Positions 28,057 through 39,013 of a DNA stretch of 64,000 bases are shown here, one piece after another. Origin of the DNA: Aromatoleum anaerobium (GTDB lineage Bacteria > Pseudomonadota > Gammaproteobacteria > Burkholderiales > Rhodocyclaceae); the NCBI RefSeq assembly GCF_012910705.2, contig NZ_WTVG02000037.1, positions 372,001 through 436,000 on the forward strand, read 5' to 3'. How positions within the stretch are numbered: position 1 is the stretch's first letter; each line of letters starts with the position of its first letter. Position numbers and translations under genes: made by a program. The notes beneath the pieces were generated by a model. That model saw nothing but the letters and a program-made list of their open reading frames with translations. It had not been told where the DNA came from and made no database searches.

Positions 28057-29790
28057 TCAGGACGAGAGGGATAGCTCCTTTGCCCGGACGTCCGGCTGAT
28101 ACGGGCCGAGGTGCTCTTCGAGAACGCCTGCCAGGACGAGGATCTCGTCGATCACGCTGAGCGGGAAGCCTTCCCGCATGCCGTCGCGGTTGTCGCGGAG
28201 CAGGTTCTCCAGGTAGGCCTGGCAGTCGCGACTCCCCCACAGGTTCTGGATCCGGCTCATGACGTGGGACATCTGTTCGATCGTGCTCGTGGGCCGGCGC
28301 GCCTCGTCGAATGTGTCCCAGGTTACCGCCTTGACGTTGAACGTCTTGTTCAGCTGCCGCGCGAGCGTGTCGAACTCGGGCCGCAATCCCGCGGCACGAT
28401 ACACCTCGAGCAGTTTCAGCCACGGCGTGATGGCTTTCTTCGGGTTCGACTGGATGAACTCGGCGAGCGTCTCGGCCGCCCCTTGCACGCGGCCGAAAGC
28501 CATCATGATTTCAGCCAGCTCGATCGCCGAGTCATGCTCTTCCGCATCGTCCTCGACGAGGAGCGCCGCCGCCGGGAGCTCCAGGCGCGGGGCCCCGGAT
28601 AGTGAAACGGGCGGGCGAGCCGGGACGGAGGTTTCTGCAAACAGCGCGAATCCCGGTGCTGCCGGGGCCGGCGCGGCGGGAGTGCCACGTGTTGCGGACG
28701 GGGCGTCGAGTCGCCTGTGCAGGGCAGGAGGCGATGGGATGTTCGCAAGCGGTGTCCTGCCGGACCGGCTTGCGGCCTCCGCCCGCTGTCTGCGCAGCCA
28801 CAGCCCCCCTCCGGCCAGGGCGAGCAACAGGGTGCCGAGCGCAGTCGCCGGAACGATCCAGTCGCGCGATGACGAGGCGGGCATCATCGCGGGCGGCGTC
28901 ACTGCGGGGGGGGCGATTGCGCTCGTTCGGGAAGCGGGGTCCGCAGTCGCGCGCACTCGCTCCATCATCGCCGCCTGGATTTGCTCCAGCCGGCGGATGC
29001 GTTCGTTCAGTTCGAGCTGGGCGACGATCGTTCGGTCGATCGCGCTGATTGCGCTTTGTTCGCGCTGCAACTGATCCTGCCCGGTATCCGTTGCCGCCTT
29101 GGCCGGCTCCGTTTTGGGGAGTCCGCTGCTGAGGCGCAAGCCGTCTCCATGGCGCACCTCCGCGCCGGGGGGAGGCGGATGACCCTCTTGCCGGAGCGCC
29201 GGTTCTCTTCCGGCGGCAGAGGCGAAGGCGGATACGGGCGTTCGCGTTGTCTTTCTTGCCGAGCGTGCAGGCTGCACGGACGACGTGCCGGCGCCCGGGA
29301 CGGTGCGCGGTTTCGTCCTGGCTGCGGAGGGCTCTGGCGGCGCCGGGCGCGTTTCGGCGCCGTGTTCGATCCCCGCGTGAACCGCCGGCGCCTCCGGTGG
29401 AAAGTCGGGGAAGGACAGGAGCAGCGTGTATTCGCGACGCAGGTGCGCGTCGCACGTATCCTCGATCCCGAGTTTCACGATCGGCTCGGCGACCGGTGCC
29501 GTCCCGGACACGACAATCCGCGCTGCGCGACCGTGGCCGACGACGCTTATCCGTCCGTTCCGTACCCATGGCACGCCGTCTTCGTTCGTGCCTGCCGTCA
29601 GCTTCAGGCATTCGCCCGCGCGTGCCGGCTCCCCGCCAGCGATCGCGATCTCCACCCGCAGCGGTGCTCCGATCGCCGACAACGCCACCGGCTCGCCGAG
29701 CGCGACGGCTGCCATGCCCGTCGATGCCGCGAGCGCCGTGACGCTCAGCACAACGGAAAAGGAGACGGCCAGGTGTGCGATTTTGTTCAT
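28057..29790 (-). CDS. FimV-like inner-membrane protein
   Basis: The 577-residue protein has a signal peptide (about 1-28), then a FimV N-terminal domain starting ALGEPVALSAIGAPLRVEIAI (about 30-130). A disordered Pro/Arg-rich stretch follows, then a short coiled coil (about 235-270) and one transmembrane helix (about 312-330). A cytoplasmic TPR-like C-terminal region (about 420-570) includes ELAEIMMAFGRVQGAAETLAEFI. FimV proteins help polar localisation of type IV pili and twitching regulation. No LysM motif is visible between N-terminal domain and membrane helix, which differs from Pseudomonas FimV. Confidence 0.78.
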   Translation of the reverse strand: MNKIAHLAVSFSVVLSVTALAASTGMAAVALGEPVALSAIGAPLRVEIAIAGGEPARAGECLKLTAGTNEDGVPWVRNGRISVVGHGRAARIVVSGTAPVAEPIVKLGIEDTCDAHLRREYTLLLSFPDFPPEAPAVHAGIEHGAETRPAPPEPSAARTKPRTVPGAGTSSVQPARSARKTTRTPVSAFASAAGREPALRQEGHPPPPGAEVRHGDGLRLSSGLPKTEPAKAATDTGQDQLQREQSAISAIDRTIVAQLELNERIRRLEQIQAAMMERVRATADPASRTSAIAPPAVTPPAMMPASSSRDWIVPATALGTLLLALAGGGLWLRRQRAEAASRSGRTPLANIPSPPALHRRLDAPSATRGTPAAPAPAAPGFALFAETSVPARPPVSLSGAPRLELPAAALLVEDDAEEHDSAIELAEIMMAFGRVQGAAETLAEFIQSNPKKAITPWLKLLEVYRAAGLRPEFDTLARQLNKTFNVKAVTWDTFDEARRPTSTIEQMSHVMSRIQNLWGSRDCQAYLENLLRDNRDGMREGFPLSVIDEILVLAGVLEEHLGPYQPDVRAKELSLSS

Positions 29791-29958
29791 TGTCGGCTCG
29801 TCGACGCCGCAGGGGACCAGGAAGGCGTTACATCTTGTGTCAAATTCGTGGCGCCATTTTAAACAATCTGCATGTCCAGGGAGCGGGCATTCTTCAGGGG
29901 GTGTGCAGTAATTCGGAAACGCCCGATCTGGTTTGCGGCTCTCGGCCTTGCGACGGGG

Positions 29959-29987
29959 TTGTCGGTGCCTGGCAGGGTTCGTATTCT
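29959..29987 (+). promoter_or_regulatory. Candidate sigma-70 promoter for the DUF2889 gene
   Basis: TTGTCG (29959-29964) and TATTCT (29982-29987) are spaced by 17 nt and lie about 70 nt upstream of the DUF2889 start. On the minus strand of the same 268-bp gap a TTGACA occurs near 29845, but without a good -10 box for the FimV-like gene. Confidence 0.4.
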
Positions 29988-30058
29988 ACGTTGGCGCTCC
30001 AGCCACGACTTTGGAATTCACGGTAGTATCGACATCCCATACGCCACCGTACGTAAAG

Positions 30059-30613
30059 ATGCCCCTTCCTCCTCCGCGTGCTCTCCGCCAGAAAGTCCAT
30101 CTGCGCCAGATAAGCGTCGAGGGGTATCGGCGCGACGACGGAATGCTCGAGCTCGAAGCGTGCCTGCGGGACACGAAAGAGATCGACTACGTGCTCGCTT
30201 CCGGTATCCGTCGGGCCGGCGACGCGATCCACGAGATGAGGGTCCGGGTTACCCTCGACGCCGATTTCACGATCATCGACGCGCAAGCCTGTTCCGACCG
30301 CGTGCCGTACCCGGGGGGCTGCGACACCATCGCGCCCGCATACCGGCAACTGGTCGGACTGAACCTGATGCGGGGTTTTCGCCGGACCGTCAGCGAGATG
30401 TTCGCCGATGTTCGTGGCTGCTCGCACATGACCGAGCTGCTGCTGAGCCTGCCGACCGCTGCAATCCAGACGTTGGCGACTTTCCGCCGCGACAACGAGG
30501 ACGAGGACGAGAAGCCGTTTCAGCTCGACCGTTGCCACGCCCTGGAAACCTCGACGGAGACTGTGCGGCTGTACTACCCGAAGTGGCATCGGGGGCGGGC
30601 GAACGACCCGTGA
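30059..30613 (+). CDS. DUF2889 domain-containing protein
   Basis: The 184-residue protein matches the pattern of DUF2889, a family common in Betaproteobacteria without known function. Features are RQISVEGYRRDDGMLELEACLRDTKE split near 14-40, IHEMRVRVTLD, and RGFRRTVSEMFADVRGCSHMTELL, with conserved C and H residues. No signal peptide or membrane helix is seen. The ATG at 30059 is chosen by family-like N-terminus. I cannot propose a role. Confidence 0.8.
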   Translation: MPLPPPRALRQKVHLRQISVEGYRRDDGMLELEACLRDTKEIDYVLASGIRRAGDAIHEMRVRVTLDADFTIIDAQACSDRVPYPGGCDTIAPAYRQLVGLNLMRGFRRTVSEMFADVRGCSHMTELLLSLPTAAIQTLATFRRDNEDEDEKPFQLDRCHALETSTETVRLYYPKWHRGRANDP

Positions 30614-30644
30614 TCCCTATCGGGTACGTGCGGCCCGGGCTGAA

Positions 30645-30673
30645 ATTCCGCACTGCGCAATTCCGGTTATAAT
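30645..30673 (+). promoter_or_regulatory. Candidate promoter of the sucCD operon
   Basis: A perfect TATAAT lies at 30668-30673 in the 248-bp gap before sucC. The -35 region (ATTCCG at 30645-30650, 17 nt away) is weak. A start near 30680 would give a leader of about 180 nt. Confidence 0.55.
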
Positions 30674-30738
30674 CCCGCGATCTTGCGGCGATCGCGCCCG
30701 TTTCGGGGGCGAGTCATGAGACGGGGCCGGGCTGCATT

Positions 30739-30801
30739 GTCCGGTCGGCAGCGGCGTGCGTCGGACGAGGGAGACGGCGCCCGTCGCGGAGCGAAGCTCC
30801 G
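30739..30801 (+). promoter_or_regulatory. Structured 5' leader of sucC with consecutive hairpins
   Basis: Three short dyads follow one another: GTCCG (30739-30743) with CGGAC (30762-30766); GACGG-CGC-CCGTC (30773-30785); and CGGAGC-GAA-GCTCCG (30787-30801). They lie between the TATAAT and the sucC ATG. Such a compact array suggests a cis-regulatory RNA or a stabilising leader. The pairing is seen; the function is inference. Confidence 0.4.
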
Positions 30802-30861
30802 AAGCGTCCCATCAACCTGTTCGCGCCGCTTGTGCGTCGCGTCTTCGATCGAAGGGCAACC

Positions 30862-32022
30862 ATGAAGATTCATGAGTATCAGGCAAAAGAGCTGTTGAGA
30901 AAGTACGGCGTCGTCACGCCGCGCGGCATCCCCTGCTTTTCCGTGGATGAAGCAGTCAAGGCCGCCGAGCAGCTGGGCGGATCGATCTGGGTCGTGAAGG
31001 CCCAGATTCACGCGGGGGGGCGTGGCAAGGGCGGCGGCGTGAAGCTCGCGCGGTCGATCCATGAAGTGCAACAGCACGCCGGCGAGATTCTCGGCATGCA
31101 ACTGGTGACCCACCAGACCGGCCCCGAGGGGCAGAACGTCCGCCGCCTGCTGATCGAGGAAGGCGCAGACATCAAGAAGGAATACTACGTCGCGGCGCTG
31201 ACCGACCGTGCAACGCAATCGGTGGCGATCATGGCCTCGTCCGAAGGCGGCATGGACATCGAGGAGGTCGCGCACAACACTCCCGAGAAGATCATCAAGG
31301 TGTTCGTGGATCCGCTTGTCGGCCTGACCGACGCGCAGGCGACCGAACTCGCGAAAGGCATCGGCGTGCCCGATGCGTCGATCGACAAGGCAGTCGACAC
31401 GTTTAAGAAGCTCTACACCTGCTACATGGAAACCGATGCCTCGCTCGCGGAAATCAATCCGCTGATCCTCGAGGGCAACGGCAACATCAAGGCACTCGAC
31501 GCGAAGTTCAACTTCGACTCGAACGCGCTGTTCCGTCATCCCGACATCGTCGCGTTCCGTGATCTGGATGAAGAGGATCCCGCCGAAATCGAGGCCTCGA
31601 AGTTCGACCTTGCGTACATCTCGCTCGACGGCAACATCGGCTGCCTCGTGAACGGCGCCGGTCTGGCGATGGCGACGATGGACACGATCAAGCTGTACGG
31701 CGCCGAACCGGCGAACTTCCTCGACGTCGGCGGTGGTGCGACGACCGAGAAAGTCACCGAAGCCTTCAAGATCATGCTCAAGAACCCGAAGGTCAAGGGC
31801 ATCCTCGTCAACATCTTCGGCGGCATCATGCGCTGCGACACGATCGCGGCCGGCGTCGTCGCCGCCGCGCGCGAAGTGCATCTGGCGGTGCCGCTCGTCG
31901 TGCGCATGAAAGGCACGAACGAGGACCTCGGCAAGCAGATCCTCAAGGATTCCGGCCTGCCGATCATCGCCGCCGATACGATGGCCGAAGCGGCCGAGAA
32001 GATCGTCGCTGCCGTCAAGTAA
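30862..32022 (+). CDS. sucC: Succinate--CoA ligase (ADP-forming) beta subunit
   Basis: SucC is the nucleotide-binding subunit of succinyl-CoA synthetase in the TCA cycle. The 386-residue protein starts [17 protein letters not shown] and has an ATP-grasp domain with [20 protein letters not shown] (split) and acidic metal ligands, then a CoA-ligase domain with [17 protein letters not shown]. The start at 30862 has GAAGGG just upstream. It is followed after 11 nt by sucD. Confidence 0.97.
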   Translation: MKIHEYQAKELLRKYGVVTPRGIPCFSVDEAVKAAEQLGGSIWVVKAQIHAGGRGKGGGVKLARSIHEVQQHAGEILGMQLVTHQTGPEGQNVRRLLIEEGADIKKEYYVAALTDRATQSVAIMASSEGGMDIEEVAHNTPEKIIKVFVDPLVGLTDAQATELAKGIGVPDASIDKAVDTFKKLYTCYMETDASLAEINPLILEGNGNIKALDAKFNFDSNALFRHPDIVAFRDLDEEDPAEIEASKFDLAYISLDGNIGCLVNGAGLAMATMDTIKLYGAEPANFLDVGGGATTEKVTEAFKIMLKNPKVKGILVNIFGGIMRCDTIAAGVVAAAREVHLAVPLVVRMKGTNEDLGKQILKDSGLPIIAADTMAEAAEKIVAAVK

Positions 32023-32033
32023 GGAGCCACCGA

Positions 32034-32927
32034 ATGTCGATTCTCATCAATAAAGATACCAAGGTCATCACCCAGGGCATCACCGGCAAGACCGGGATGT
32101 TCCACACCTCGAAGTGCCGCGAATACGCGAACGGTGCGAACTGCTTCGTCGCCGGTGTCAACCCGAAGAAGGCCGGCGAGGACTTCGAAGGCGTGCCGAT
32201 CTACGCCACCGTCAAGGAAGCGAAGGAAGCTCAGGGCGCGACCGTCTCCGTGATCTACGTGCCGCCGGCCGGCGCCGCCGCGGCGATCTGGGAAGCGGCC
32301 GAAGCGGATCTGGACCTCGCGATCTGCATCACTGAAGGCATCCCGGTCCGCGACATGCTGATGGTGCGCAACAAAATGAAGGCCAAGGTTGCGGCCGGCG
32401 GCAAGGAAACGCTGCTCCTCGGGCCGAATTGCCCGGGCCTGATCACGCCGGACGAGATCAAGATCGGCATCATGCCCGGTCACATCCACAAGAAGGGCCG
32501 CATCGGCGTCGTGTCGCGCTCGGGCACGCTGACCTACGAGGCGGTCGCACAGCTGACCGAGATCGGTCTGGGTCAGTCGTCGGCGGTCGGCATCGGCGGG
32601 GACCCGATCAACGGCCTGAAGCACATCGACGTGATGCGCATGTTCAACGACGATCCGGACACCGACGCGGTGATCATGATCGGCGAGATCGGCGGGCCGG
32701 ACGAGGCGGAAGCGGCGCAGTGGTGCAAGGCCAACATGAAGAAGCCGATCGTCGGCTTCATCGCCGGCGTCACCGCGCCGGCCGGCAAGCGCATGGGCCA
32801 CGCCGGTGCGCTGATCTCGGGTGGCGCGGATACTGCCGACGCCAAGCTCGCGATCATGGAAGAATGCGGCTTCACGGTGACCCGCAATCCGTCCGAGATG
32901 GCCAAGCTGCTGAAGGCGATGCTGTAA
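32034..32927 (+). CDS. sucD: Succinate--CoA ligase (ADP-forming) alpha subunit
   Basis: SucD binds CoA and carries the phosphohistidine. The 297-residue protein starts with [21 protein letters not shown], has the Rossmann CoA site, [12 protein letters not shown], and the active histidine in [11 protein letters not shown] near residue 247. It forms the heterotetramer with SucC, encoded just upstream. Confidence 0.97.
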   Translation: MSILINKDTKVITQGITGKTGMFHTSKCREYANGANCFVAGVNPKKAGEDFEGVPIYATVKEAKEAQGATVSVIYVPPAGAAAAIWEAAEADLDLAICITEGIPVRDMLMVRNKMKAKVAAGGKETLLLGPNCPGLITPDEIKIGIMPGHIHKKGRIGVVSRSGTLTYEAVAQLTEIGLGQSSAVGIGGDPINGLKHIDVMRMFNDDPDTDAVIMIGEIGGPDEAEAAQWCKANMKKPIVGFIAGVTAPAGKRMGHAGALISGGADTADAKLAIMEECGFTVTRNPSEMAKLLKAML

Positions 32928-32950
32928 GCACGATTCGCCCCGAGCGGTAG

Positions 32951-32980
32951 AAAAGCGCCGGCTGGACCGGCGCTTTTCGT
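32951..32980 (+). terminator. Intrinsic terminator after sucD
   Basis: AAAAGCGCCGG (32951-32961) pairs with CCGGCGCTTTT (32967-32977), an 11-bp stem with a 5-nt loop. It starts 23 nt after the sucD stop and ends the sucCD transcript; the A-run makes it partly bidirectional. Confidence 0.88.
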
Positions 32981-33008
32981 TGCTGGGAGCCGACGGGGAA
33001 AAACTGCT

Positions 33009-33014
33009 AGAATC
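33009..33014 (+). promoter_or_regulatory. Candidate -10 element of the ndk promoter
   Basis: TAGAAT lies 45 nt upstream of the ndk ATG and just after the sucD terminator. No good -35 hexamer is found at 16-18 nt distance, so only the -10 box is proposed. Confidence 0.35.
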
Positions 33015-33058
33015 CTCCGCTGCGCTTTTTTCCGCTTATCGTCCATCCGGAGTTTTTC

Positions 33059-33484
33059 ATGGCAATCGAACGTACCCTGTCCATCATCAAGCCCGACGCC
33101 GTCGCGAAGAACGTGATCGGCAAGATCTACCAGCGCTTCGAAGATGCAGGCCTGAAGATCATCGCGTCGAAGATGGCGCATCTGTCCGAGCGCGAAGCCG
33201 GCCAGTTTTACGCCGTGCACAAGGAGCGCCCGTTCTTCAAGGATCTGGTGTCCTTCATGATTTCCGGCCCGGTGATGATCCAGGTGCTCGAAGGCGAGAG
33301 CGCGATTGCGAAGAACCGCGACCTGATGGGCGCCACCGATCCGAAAAAAGCCGATGCCGGCACGATTCGTGCGGATTTTGCGGAATCCATCGACGCGAAC
33401 GCGGTCCATGGTTCCGATGCGCCGGAAACGGCTGCCGTCGAGATTGCCTTCTTCTTTCCCGGCATGAACGTGTATACCCGCTGA
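33059..33484 (+). CDS. ndk: Nucleoside diphosphate kinase
   Basis: Ndk transfers the gamma phosphate among nucleotides through a phosphohistidine. The 141-residue protein has [15 protein letters not shown] at the N-terminus and the active site H117 in [12 protein letters not shown]. Length and motifs are canonical. It lies between sucD and rlmN, each with its own spacing. Confidence 0.97.
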   Translation: MAIERTLSIIKPDAVAKNVIGKIYQRFEDAGLKIIASKMAHLSEREAGQFYAVHKERPFFKDLVSFMISGPVMIQVLEGESAIAKNRDLMGATDPKKADAGTIRADFAESIDANAVHGSDAPETAAVEIAFFFPGMNVYTR

Positions 33485-33510
33485 ACCCCTCACGGGGAAA
33501 GCCCGCGCAT

Positions 33511-33541
33511 CGGCCCGCGCATCTTCATCGATAGCGGGCCG
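33511..33541 (+). terminator. Hairpin between ndk and rlmN
   Basis: CGGCCCGC (33511-33518) pairs with GCGGGCCG (33534-33541) around a 15-nt loop, followed by ATTGCATTAT. The stem is strong but the U-run is poor, so termination would be partial. Confidence 0.35.
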
Positions 33542-33571
33542 ATTGCATTATGGGAGCTGTACAGGACACAG

Positions 33572-34702
33572 ATGCTTACACCGGTCAACCTGCTCGATTT
33601 CGACGTCGACGGTCTCGTCAACTGGTTCGCTGAACGGGGCGAGAAGCCTTTTCGTGCGCGTCAGGTGATGCGCTGGATGCACCGTTTCGGCGAAACCGAT
33701 TTCGGCAACATGACCGACGTGGCGAAGAGCCTGCGCGCGAAGCTCGCCGAAGAGGCCTGCATCCGGGCGCCCTGCGCGATCCGCGATTCGGTGTCGGCCG
33801 ACGGGACGCGCAAATGGCTGCTCGATGTCGGCAGCGCGAACGCGGTCGAAGCGGTGTTCATTCCCGAGACGAACCGCGGCACATTGTGCATCTCGTCGCA
33901 AGCCGGATGCGCCCTCGACTGCGCGTTCTGCTCGACCGGCAAGCAGGGCTTCAACCGCAACCTCTCGGCGGCCGAGATCATCGGCCAGCTGTGGCTCGCG
34001 AACAAGCTCCTCGGCGGCAGCGCGTCGCCGGCAGGTTCGAAGGACGGAGACGGCGAGCCTGACAACGGCCGCGTCATCAGCAACGTCGTGATGATGGGGA
34101 TGGGCGAACCGCTCGCGAACTTCGACAATGTCGTCACTGCGCTGCGGCTGATGCTCGACGATCACGCATACGGACTGTCGCGCCGCCGCGTGACGGTGTC
34201 GACGTCGGGAATCGTCCCGGCGATGGATCGCCTGCGCGACGAATGTCCGGTCGCGCTGGCGGTGTCGCTGCATGCGCCGGACGATGCGTTGCGCGACCGC
34301 CTGGTGCCGATCAATCGCAAATATCCGTTGCGCCAGCTGATGGCGGCGTGCCAGCGCTACCTCGAACGGGCGCCTCGCGACTTCGTGACCTTCGAATACG
34401 TCATGCTCGACGGCATCAATGACTCGGACGCGCATGCGCGCGCGCTCGTCGAACTGGTGCGCGACGTGCCGTGCAAGTTCAACCTGATCCCGTTCAACCC
34501 TTTCCCGAATTCCGGCTTCGATCGTTCCTCGACTGAACGCATCCGGCGCTTTGGCGGGATCCTGATCGACGCGGGCATCGTCACGACGACCCGCAAGACG
34601 CGCGGCGACGACGTGAACGCGGCCTGCGGGCAGCTCGCGGGACAAGTGCAGGACCGGTCGCGGCGCACGGTCAGGCTGGTGAAGTCGATGGAGGGGCGCT
34701 GA
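33572..34702 (+). CDS. rlmN: Dual-specificity 23S rRNA/tRNA methyltransferase RlmN
   Basis: RlmN is a radical-SAM enzyme that methylates A2503 of 23S rRNA and A37 of some tRNAs. The 376-residue protein has the cluster cysteines C113, C117 and C120 in GCALDCAFC, the GMGEPL motif, and the C-terminal methyl-carrier cysteine in AACGQL. A short insert after [10 protein letters not shown] is family-variable. It overlaps pilW by one base. Confidence 0.96.
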   Translation: MLTPVNLLDFDVDGLVNWFAERGEKPFRARQVMRWMHRFGETDFGNMTDVAKSLRAKLAEEACIRAPCAIRDSVSADGTRKWLLDVGSANAVEAVFIPETNRGTLCISSQAGCALDCAFCSTGKQGFNRNLSAAEIIGQLWLANKLLGGSASPAGSKDGDGEPDNGRVISNVVMMGMGEPLANFDNVVTALRLMLDDHAYGLSRRRVTVSTSGIVPAMDRLRDECPVALAVSLHAPDDALRDRLVPINRKYPLRQLMAACQRYLERAPRDFVTFEYVMLDGINDSDAHARALVELVRDVPCKFNLIPFNPFPNSGFDRSSTERIRRFGGILIDAGIVTTTRKTRGDDVNAACGQLAGQVQDRSRRTVRLVKSMEGR

Positions 34703-35502
34703 TGATGCGCTGGTTCGCGGCGCCGCTGCTCCTCTGCGCTGTCGTGCTCGGGCTGGCTGCGTGCGCGGCGCCATCGGGCGCCGGACGCCCGCTGGCGGAG
34801 CGGCCGGTCTCTGAAGTGCCGGTGACGAATGCCGCGACGGCGAGCGCCAAGGTCCACGTGGATCTCGGCATGGCGTATCTTCAGGTCGGGCGCTACGCGG
34901 TCGCGCTCGACGAGGCGCGGGCGGCTCTCGCGAGCGATTCTGCGTACTCGCCGGCGTATCACCTGATGGGTCTCGTCTATATGTTCATCGACGACCGGAA
35001 CGCGGCGCGCGACAATTTCCTGCGCGCGCTGCAGAGCGCGCCGAACGACCCCGAGTTCAACAACAGCTACGGCTGGTTCATGTGCGTGTCGGGGCAGGAG
35101 GCGGAAGGGCTCGAACGGCTCGCGCGCGCCGCGCGCAACCCGTATTACCGCACGCCCTCGCGGCCTTACACGAACGCGGGCCTGTGCCACCTGCGGCGCG
35201 GCAACGAGGCCGCGGCCGAGGCCGAGTTCCAGCGCGCCGTAGAGCTCGACGCATCCAACGCGCAGGCGCTCTACCACCTTGCCGTGATCGCCTACCGCGG
35301 TGGCGCCTACGAGGTTGCGCGGAACCATCTCGTGCAGTTGCACCAGCAAAGCGAGCCGACGGCGGAGTCCGTATGGCTCGGTGTGCGCACCGAGCACAAG
35401 CTCGGCAACCGCGAGGCCGAGTCGAGCTACGCGGCGCAACTGCGCGGCCGTTTTGCCGACAGCGTGGAACACCGGGCAATGAATCAGGGAAATTACGAGT
35501 GA
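34702..35502 (+). CDS. pilW: Type IV pilus biogenesis/stability lipoprotein PilW (PilF-like)
   Basis: The 266-residue protein is an outer-membrane lipoprotein with TPR repeats that helps PilQ secretin assembly. The signal peptide ends in the lipobox LAAC near residue 16-19. TPR units fill about 45-230 (VDLGMAYLQVGRYAVALDEAR and following). The order rlmN-pilW-rodZ-ispG is conserved in betaproteobacteria. Its start overlaps the rlmN stop and its stop overlaps rodZ (GTGA). Confidence 0.9.
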   Translation: MMRWFAAPLLLCAVVLGLAACAAPSGAGRPLAERPVSEVPVTNAATASAKVHVDLGMAYLQVGRYAVALDEARAALASDSAYSPAYHLMGLVYMFIDDRNAARDNFLRALQSAPNDPEFNNSYGWFMCVSGQEAEGLERLARAARNPYYRTPSRPYTNAGLCHLRRGNEAAAEAEFQRAVELDASNAQALYHLAVIAYRGGAYEVARNHLVQLHQQSEPTAESVWLGVRTEHKLGNREAESSYAAQLRGRFADSVEHRAMNQGNYE

Positions 35503-36434
35503 ACGACGTTCATCGTGAAGAGGGCGCGACCCCGGTCGAACCGGCTGCTGCAGCTTCTGTCGGAGAGATCCTGCGCCGCGCACGCGAAGCCCGCGGCGAG
35601 ACCCTCGGCGACGTCGCGTACGCATTGAAACTGACCTCCAGGCAGATCGAGGCGATGGAAGCCGAGCGCTTCGATCTGCTGCCCGGACCGGCGTTTGTTC
35701 GCGGCTTCCTGCGCAATTACGCGCGGTACCTCGGGATCGACCCGGCCGCGCTGCTCGCCGGCCTCGCAAAAAACGCCGCTGCGATGCCGGTCGAACTCGC
35801 CCCGGTGTCGAATGCCGAGGGCGTGATGCCGAGCGGCAGGGCGGCGCGTTCCGCCCGTCTGCCGGCGGCGCTGGTTGCCGGCGGCTTGCTGGCCGTGGTC
35901 GTCGCGGGGTGGTTTTTCGACTGGTTCCAGATGCCGGACGCCGACACCACGACGGTCGAATTGACGCCGTCCGAAGGGGAGGCGACGCCGCTGCCGGTGC
36001 CGCTCGAACCTCCGTCCCCGGTGGCCGGGCCCGCCGTGGCGCCGCAAGTGTCTTCGCCGGCTGCGGTGGCGGCGGATGGCGTGGCGGCGAACGATGTGCC
36101 ACCGCAAGCGCCTGCCGCAGCGGCCTCGCCGGGAGTCGCCCCCGCCTCCATTCCGGGAGGCAGTGCGGCCACGACAGTTCCTGCTGAACTGCCGGGCGTG
36201 GAGCACCTCGTGTTCCGTTTCGCCGGTGAATCGTGGGTGGAGGTGCGTGACGCGACGGGCGCGATCATTTTTTCCGGCATCAATGCGGCGGGCAGCACGC
36301 GTACGATCCAAGGCAAGCCGCCGTTCGGACTCGTCGTCGGCAACGCGCACAAGGTCACGACGGAATTTCGCGGACAGCCGCTGGACCTTGTTCCCCATAT
36401 TCGCGTCGGCGTCGCAAAGCTGACCGTGAAGTGA
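35499..36434 (+). CDS. rodZ: RodZ-like helix-turn-helix membrane protein
   Basis: From the GTG at 35499 the protein has 311 residues. A Xre-type helix-turn-helix (HTH_25) spans about 22-88 with LRRAREARGETLGDVAYAL and FVRGFLRNYARYLGID. A transmembrane helix is at about 124-142, a Pro/Ala-rich periplasmic linker follows, and a DUF4115 domain ends the protein (about 230-308). RodZ links MreB to the elongation machinery. Overlap with pilW indicates coupling. Confidence 0.88.
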   Translation: MNDVHREEGATPVEPAAAASVGEILRRAREARGETLGDVAYALKLTSRQIEAMEAERFDLLPGPAFVRGFLRNYARYLGIDPAALLAGLAKNAAAMPVELAPVSNAEGVMPSGRAARSARLPAALVAGGLLAVVVAGWFFDWFQMPDADTTTVELTPSEGEATPLPVPLEPPSPVAGPAVAPQVSSPAAVAADGVAANDVPPQAPAAAASPGVAPASIPGGSAATTVPAELPGVEHLVFRFAGESWVEVRDATGAIIFSGINAAGSTRTIQGKPPFGLVVGNAHKVTTEFRGQPLDLVPHIRVGVAKLTVK

Positions 36435-36440
36435 GCTGAA

Positions 36441-37685
<1,245 letters not shown>

Positions 37686-37696
37686 ACCGTCAGCTT

Positions 37697-39013
37697 ATGA
37701 CAGAAAAAAAACCGATGATTCAGGCCTTGCAGGCCGTACGCGGGATGAACGACATCCTGCCCGACGAGGCCGAAGCCTGGGAGCATTTCGAGGACATCGT
37801 CCGGGACTGGCTGCGCAGCTACGGCTACCGGCCGATCCGCATGCCGATCGTCGAGCCGACGCCGCTGTTCAAGCGCGCGATCGGCGAAGTCACCGACATC
37901 GTCGAGAAGGAGATGTACTCCTTCGAGGACGCGCTCAACGGCGAACAGCTGACGCTGCGCCCCGAAGGCACGGCATCCTGCGTGCGCGCCGCGATCCAGC
38001 ACAAGATGCTGTCCGCCGGCGCGCAACGCCTCTACTACCACGGCCCGATGTTCCGCCACGAGCGGCCGCAGAAAGGGCGCTACCGCCAGTTTCACCAGAT
38101 CGGTGTCGAGGCGCTGGGCTTCGACGGACCCGACATCGACGCCGAACACATCCTGATGTGCGCACGCCTGTGGGACGACCTCGGGCTGGAGGATGTCAGA
38201 CTCGAGCTGAACTCATTGGGCTCGTCGGACGAGAGGGCGCGCCACCGGGCGGAACTTGTCGCGTACCTCGAGGGGCATCGCGAGCGCCTCGACGACGATG
38301 GCAAGCGGCGCCTGCACACGAATCCGCTGCGCATCCTCGACACCAAGAACCCCGAGCTGCAGGACCTCGTCGACAACGCGCCCAAGCTGCTCGATTTCCT
38401 CGGCGAGGACTCGCTGAAGCACTTCAATGGCGTGCAGGTGCTGCTCAAGGACGCCGGCGTGCCGTACCGCATCAACCACCGGCTGGTGCGCGGCCTCGAC
38501 TATTACAACCGTACCGTGTTCGAGTGGGTCACGACGCGGCTCGGCGCGCAGGGCACGGTGTGCGCGGGCGGCCGCTACGACGGTCTCGTCGAACAGCTCG
38601 GTGGCCGTCCGGCGCCGGCGGCCGGTTTCGCGATGGGCATCGAGCGGCTGCTCGCGCTGTGGCGCGAAAGCGGCGGCGAGGCCGAACCGGCCCAGCCGGA
38701 CGTGTACGTCGTCCATCTCGGCGAGCAGGCGCAGCGCCTCGCGTTTCGCGCCGCCGAGGCCCTGCGCGGTCACGGCTTCGCAGTGTTGACGCATTGCGGC
38801 GGCGGCAGCTTCAAGTCGCAGATGAAGAAAGCGGATGCAAGCGGAGCGCCGGTCGCGGTCGTGATCGGTGACGACGAGGCGGCGACGGGCGAGGTCGGCC
38901 TCAAGCCGTTGCGCGGCCCCGGCGGCCAGCAGCGTGTCGCGCTCGACGGCCTCGCCAATGCGGTGGCCGAATGCCTGTTCACGGAAAATGAGGAAGAAGA
39001 TGGCAGTTTATGA
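37697..39013 (+). CDS. hisS: Histidine--tRNA ligase
   Basis: HisS is a class II aminoacyl-tRNA synthetase. The 438-residue protein has [11 protein letters not shown], motif 2 [16 protein letters not shown], the histidine motifs [15 protein letters not shown] and CAGGRYDGL, and a C-terminal anticodon-binding domain. ATG at 37697 is used; ATG at 37715 would remove six residues and neither has a strong Shine-Dalgarno site. Its 3' end overlaps the next gene by 14 nt. Confidence 0.96.
   Translation: MTEKKPMIQALQAVRGMNDILPDEAEAWEHFEDIVRDWLRSYGYRPIRMPIVEPTPLFKRAIGEVTDIVEKEMYSFEDALNGEQLTLRPEGTASCVRAAIQHKMLSAGAQRLYYHGPMFRHERPQKGRYRQFHQIGVEALGFDGPDIDAEHILMCARLWDDLGLEDVRLELNSLGSSDERARHRAELVAYLEGHRERLDDDGKRRLHTNPLRILDTKNPELQDLVDNAPKLLDFLGEDSLKHFNGVQVLLKDAGVPYRINHRLVRGLDYYNRTVFEWVTTRLGAQGTVCAGGRYDGLVEQLGGRPAPAAGFAMGIERLLALWRESGGEAEPAQPDVYVVHLGEQAQRLAFRAAEALRGHGFAVLTHCGGGSFKSQMKKADASGAPVAVVIGDDEAATGEVGLKPLRGPGGQQRVALDGLANAVAECLFTENEEEDGSL

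Noticed and set aside
29872-30672. Alternative gene over the DUF2889 locus in another frame
   Set aside because: Codon bias and conserved DUF2889 motifs support the frame starting at 30059.
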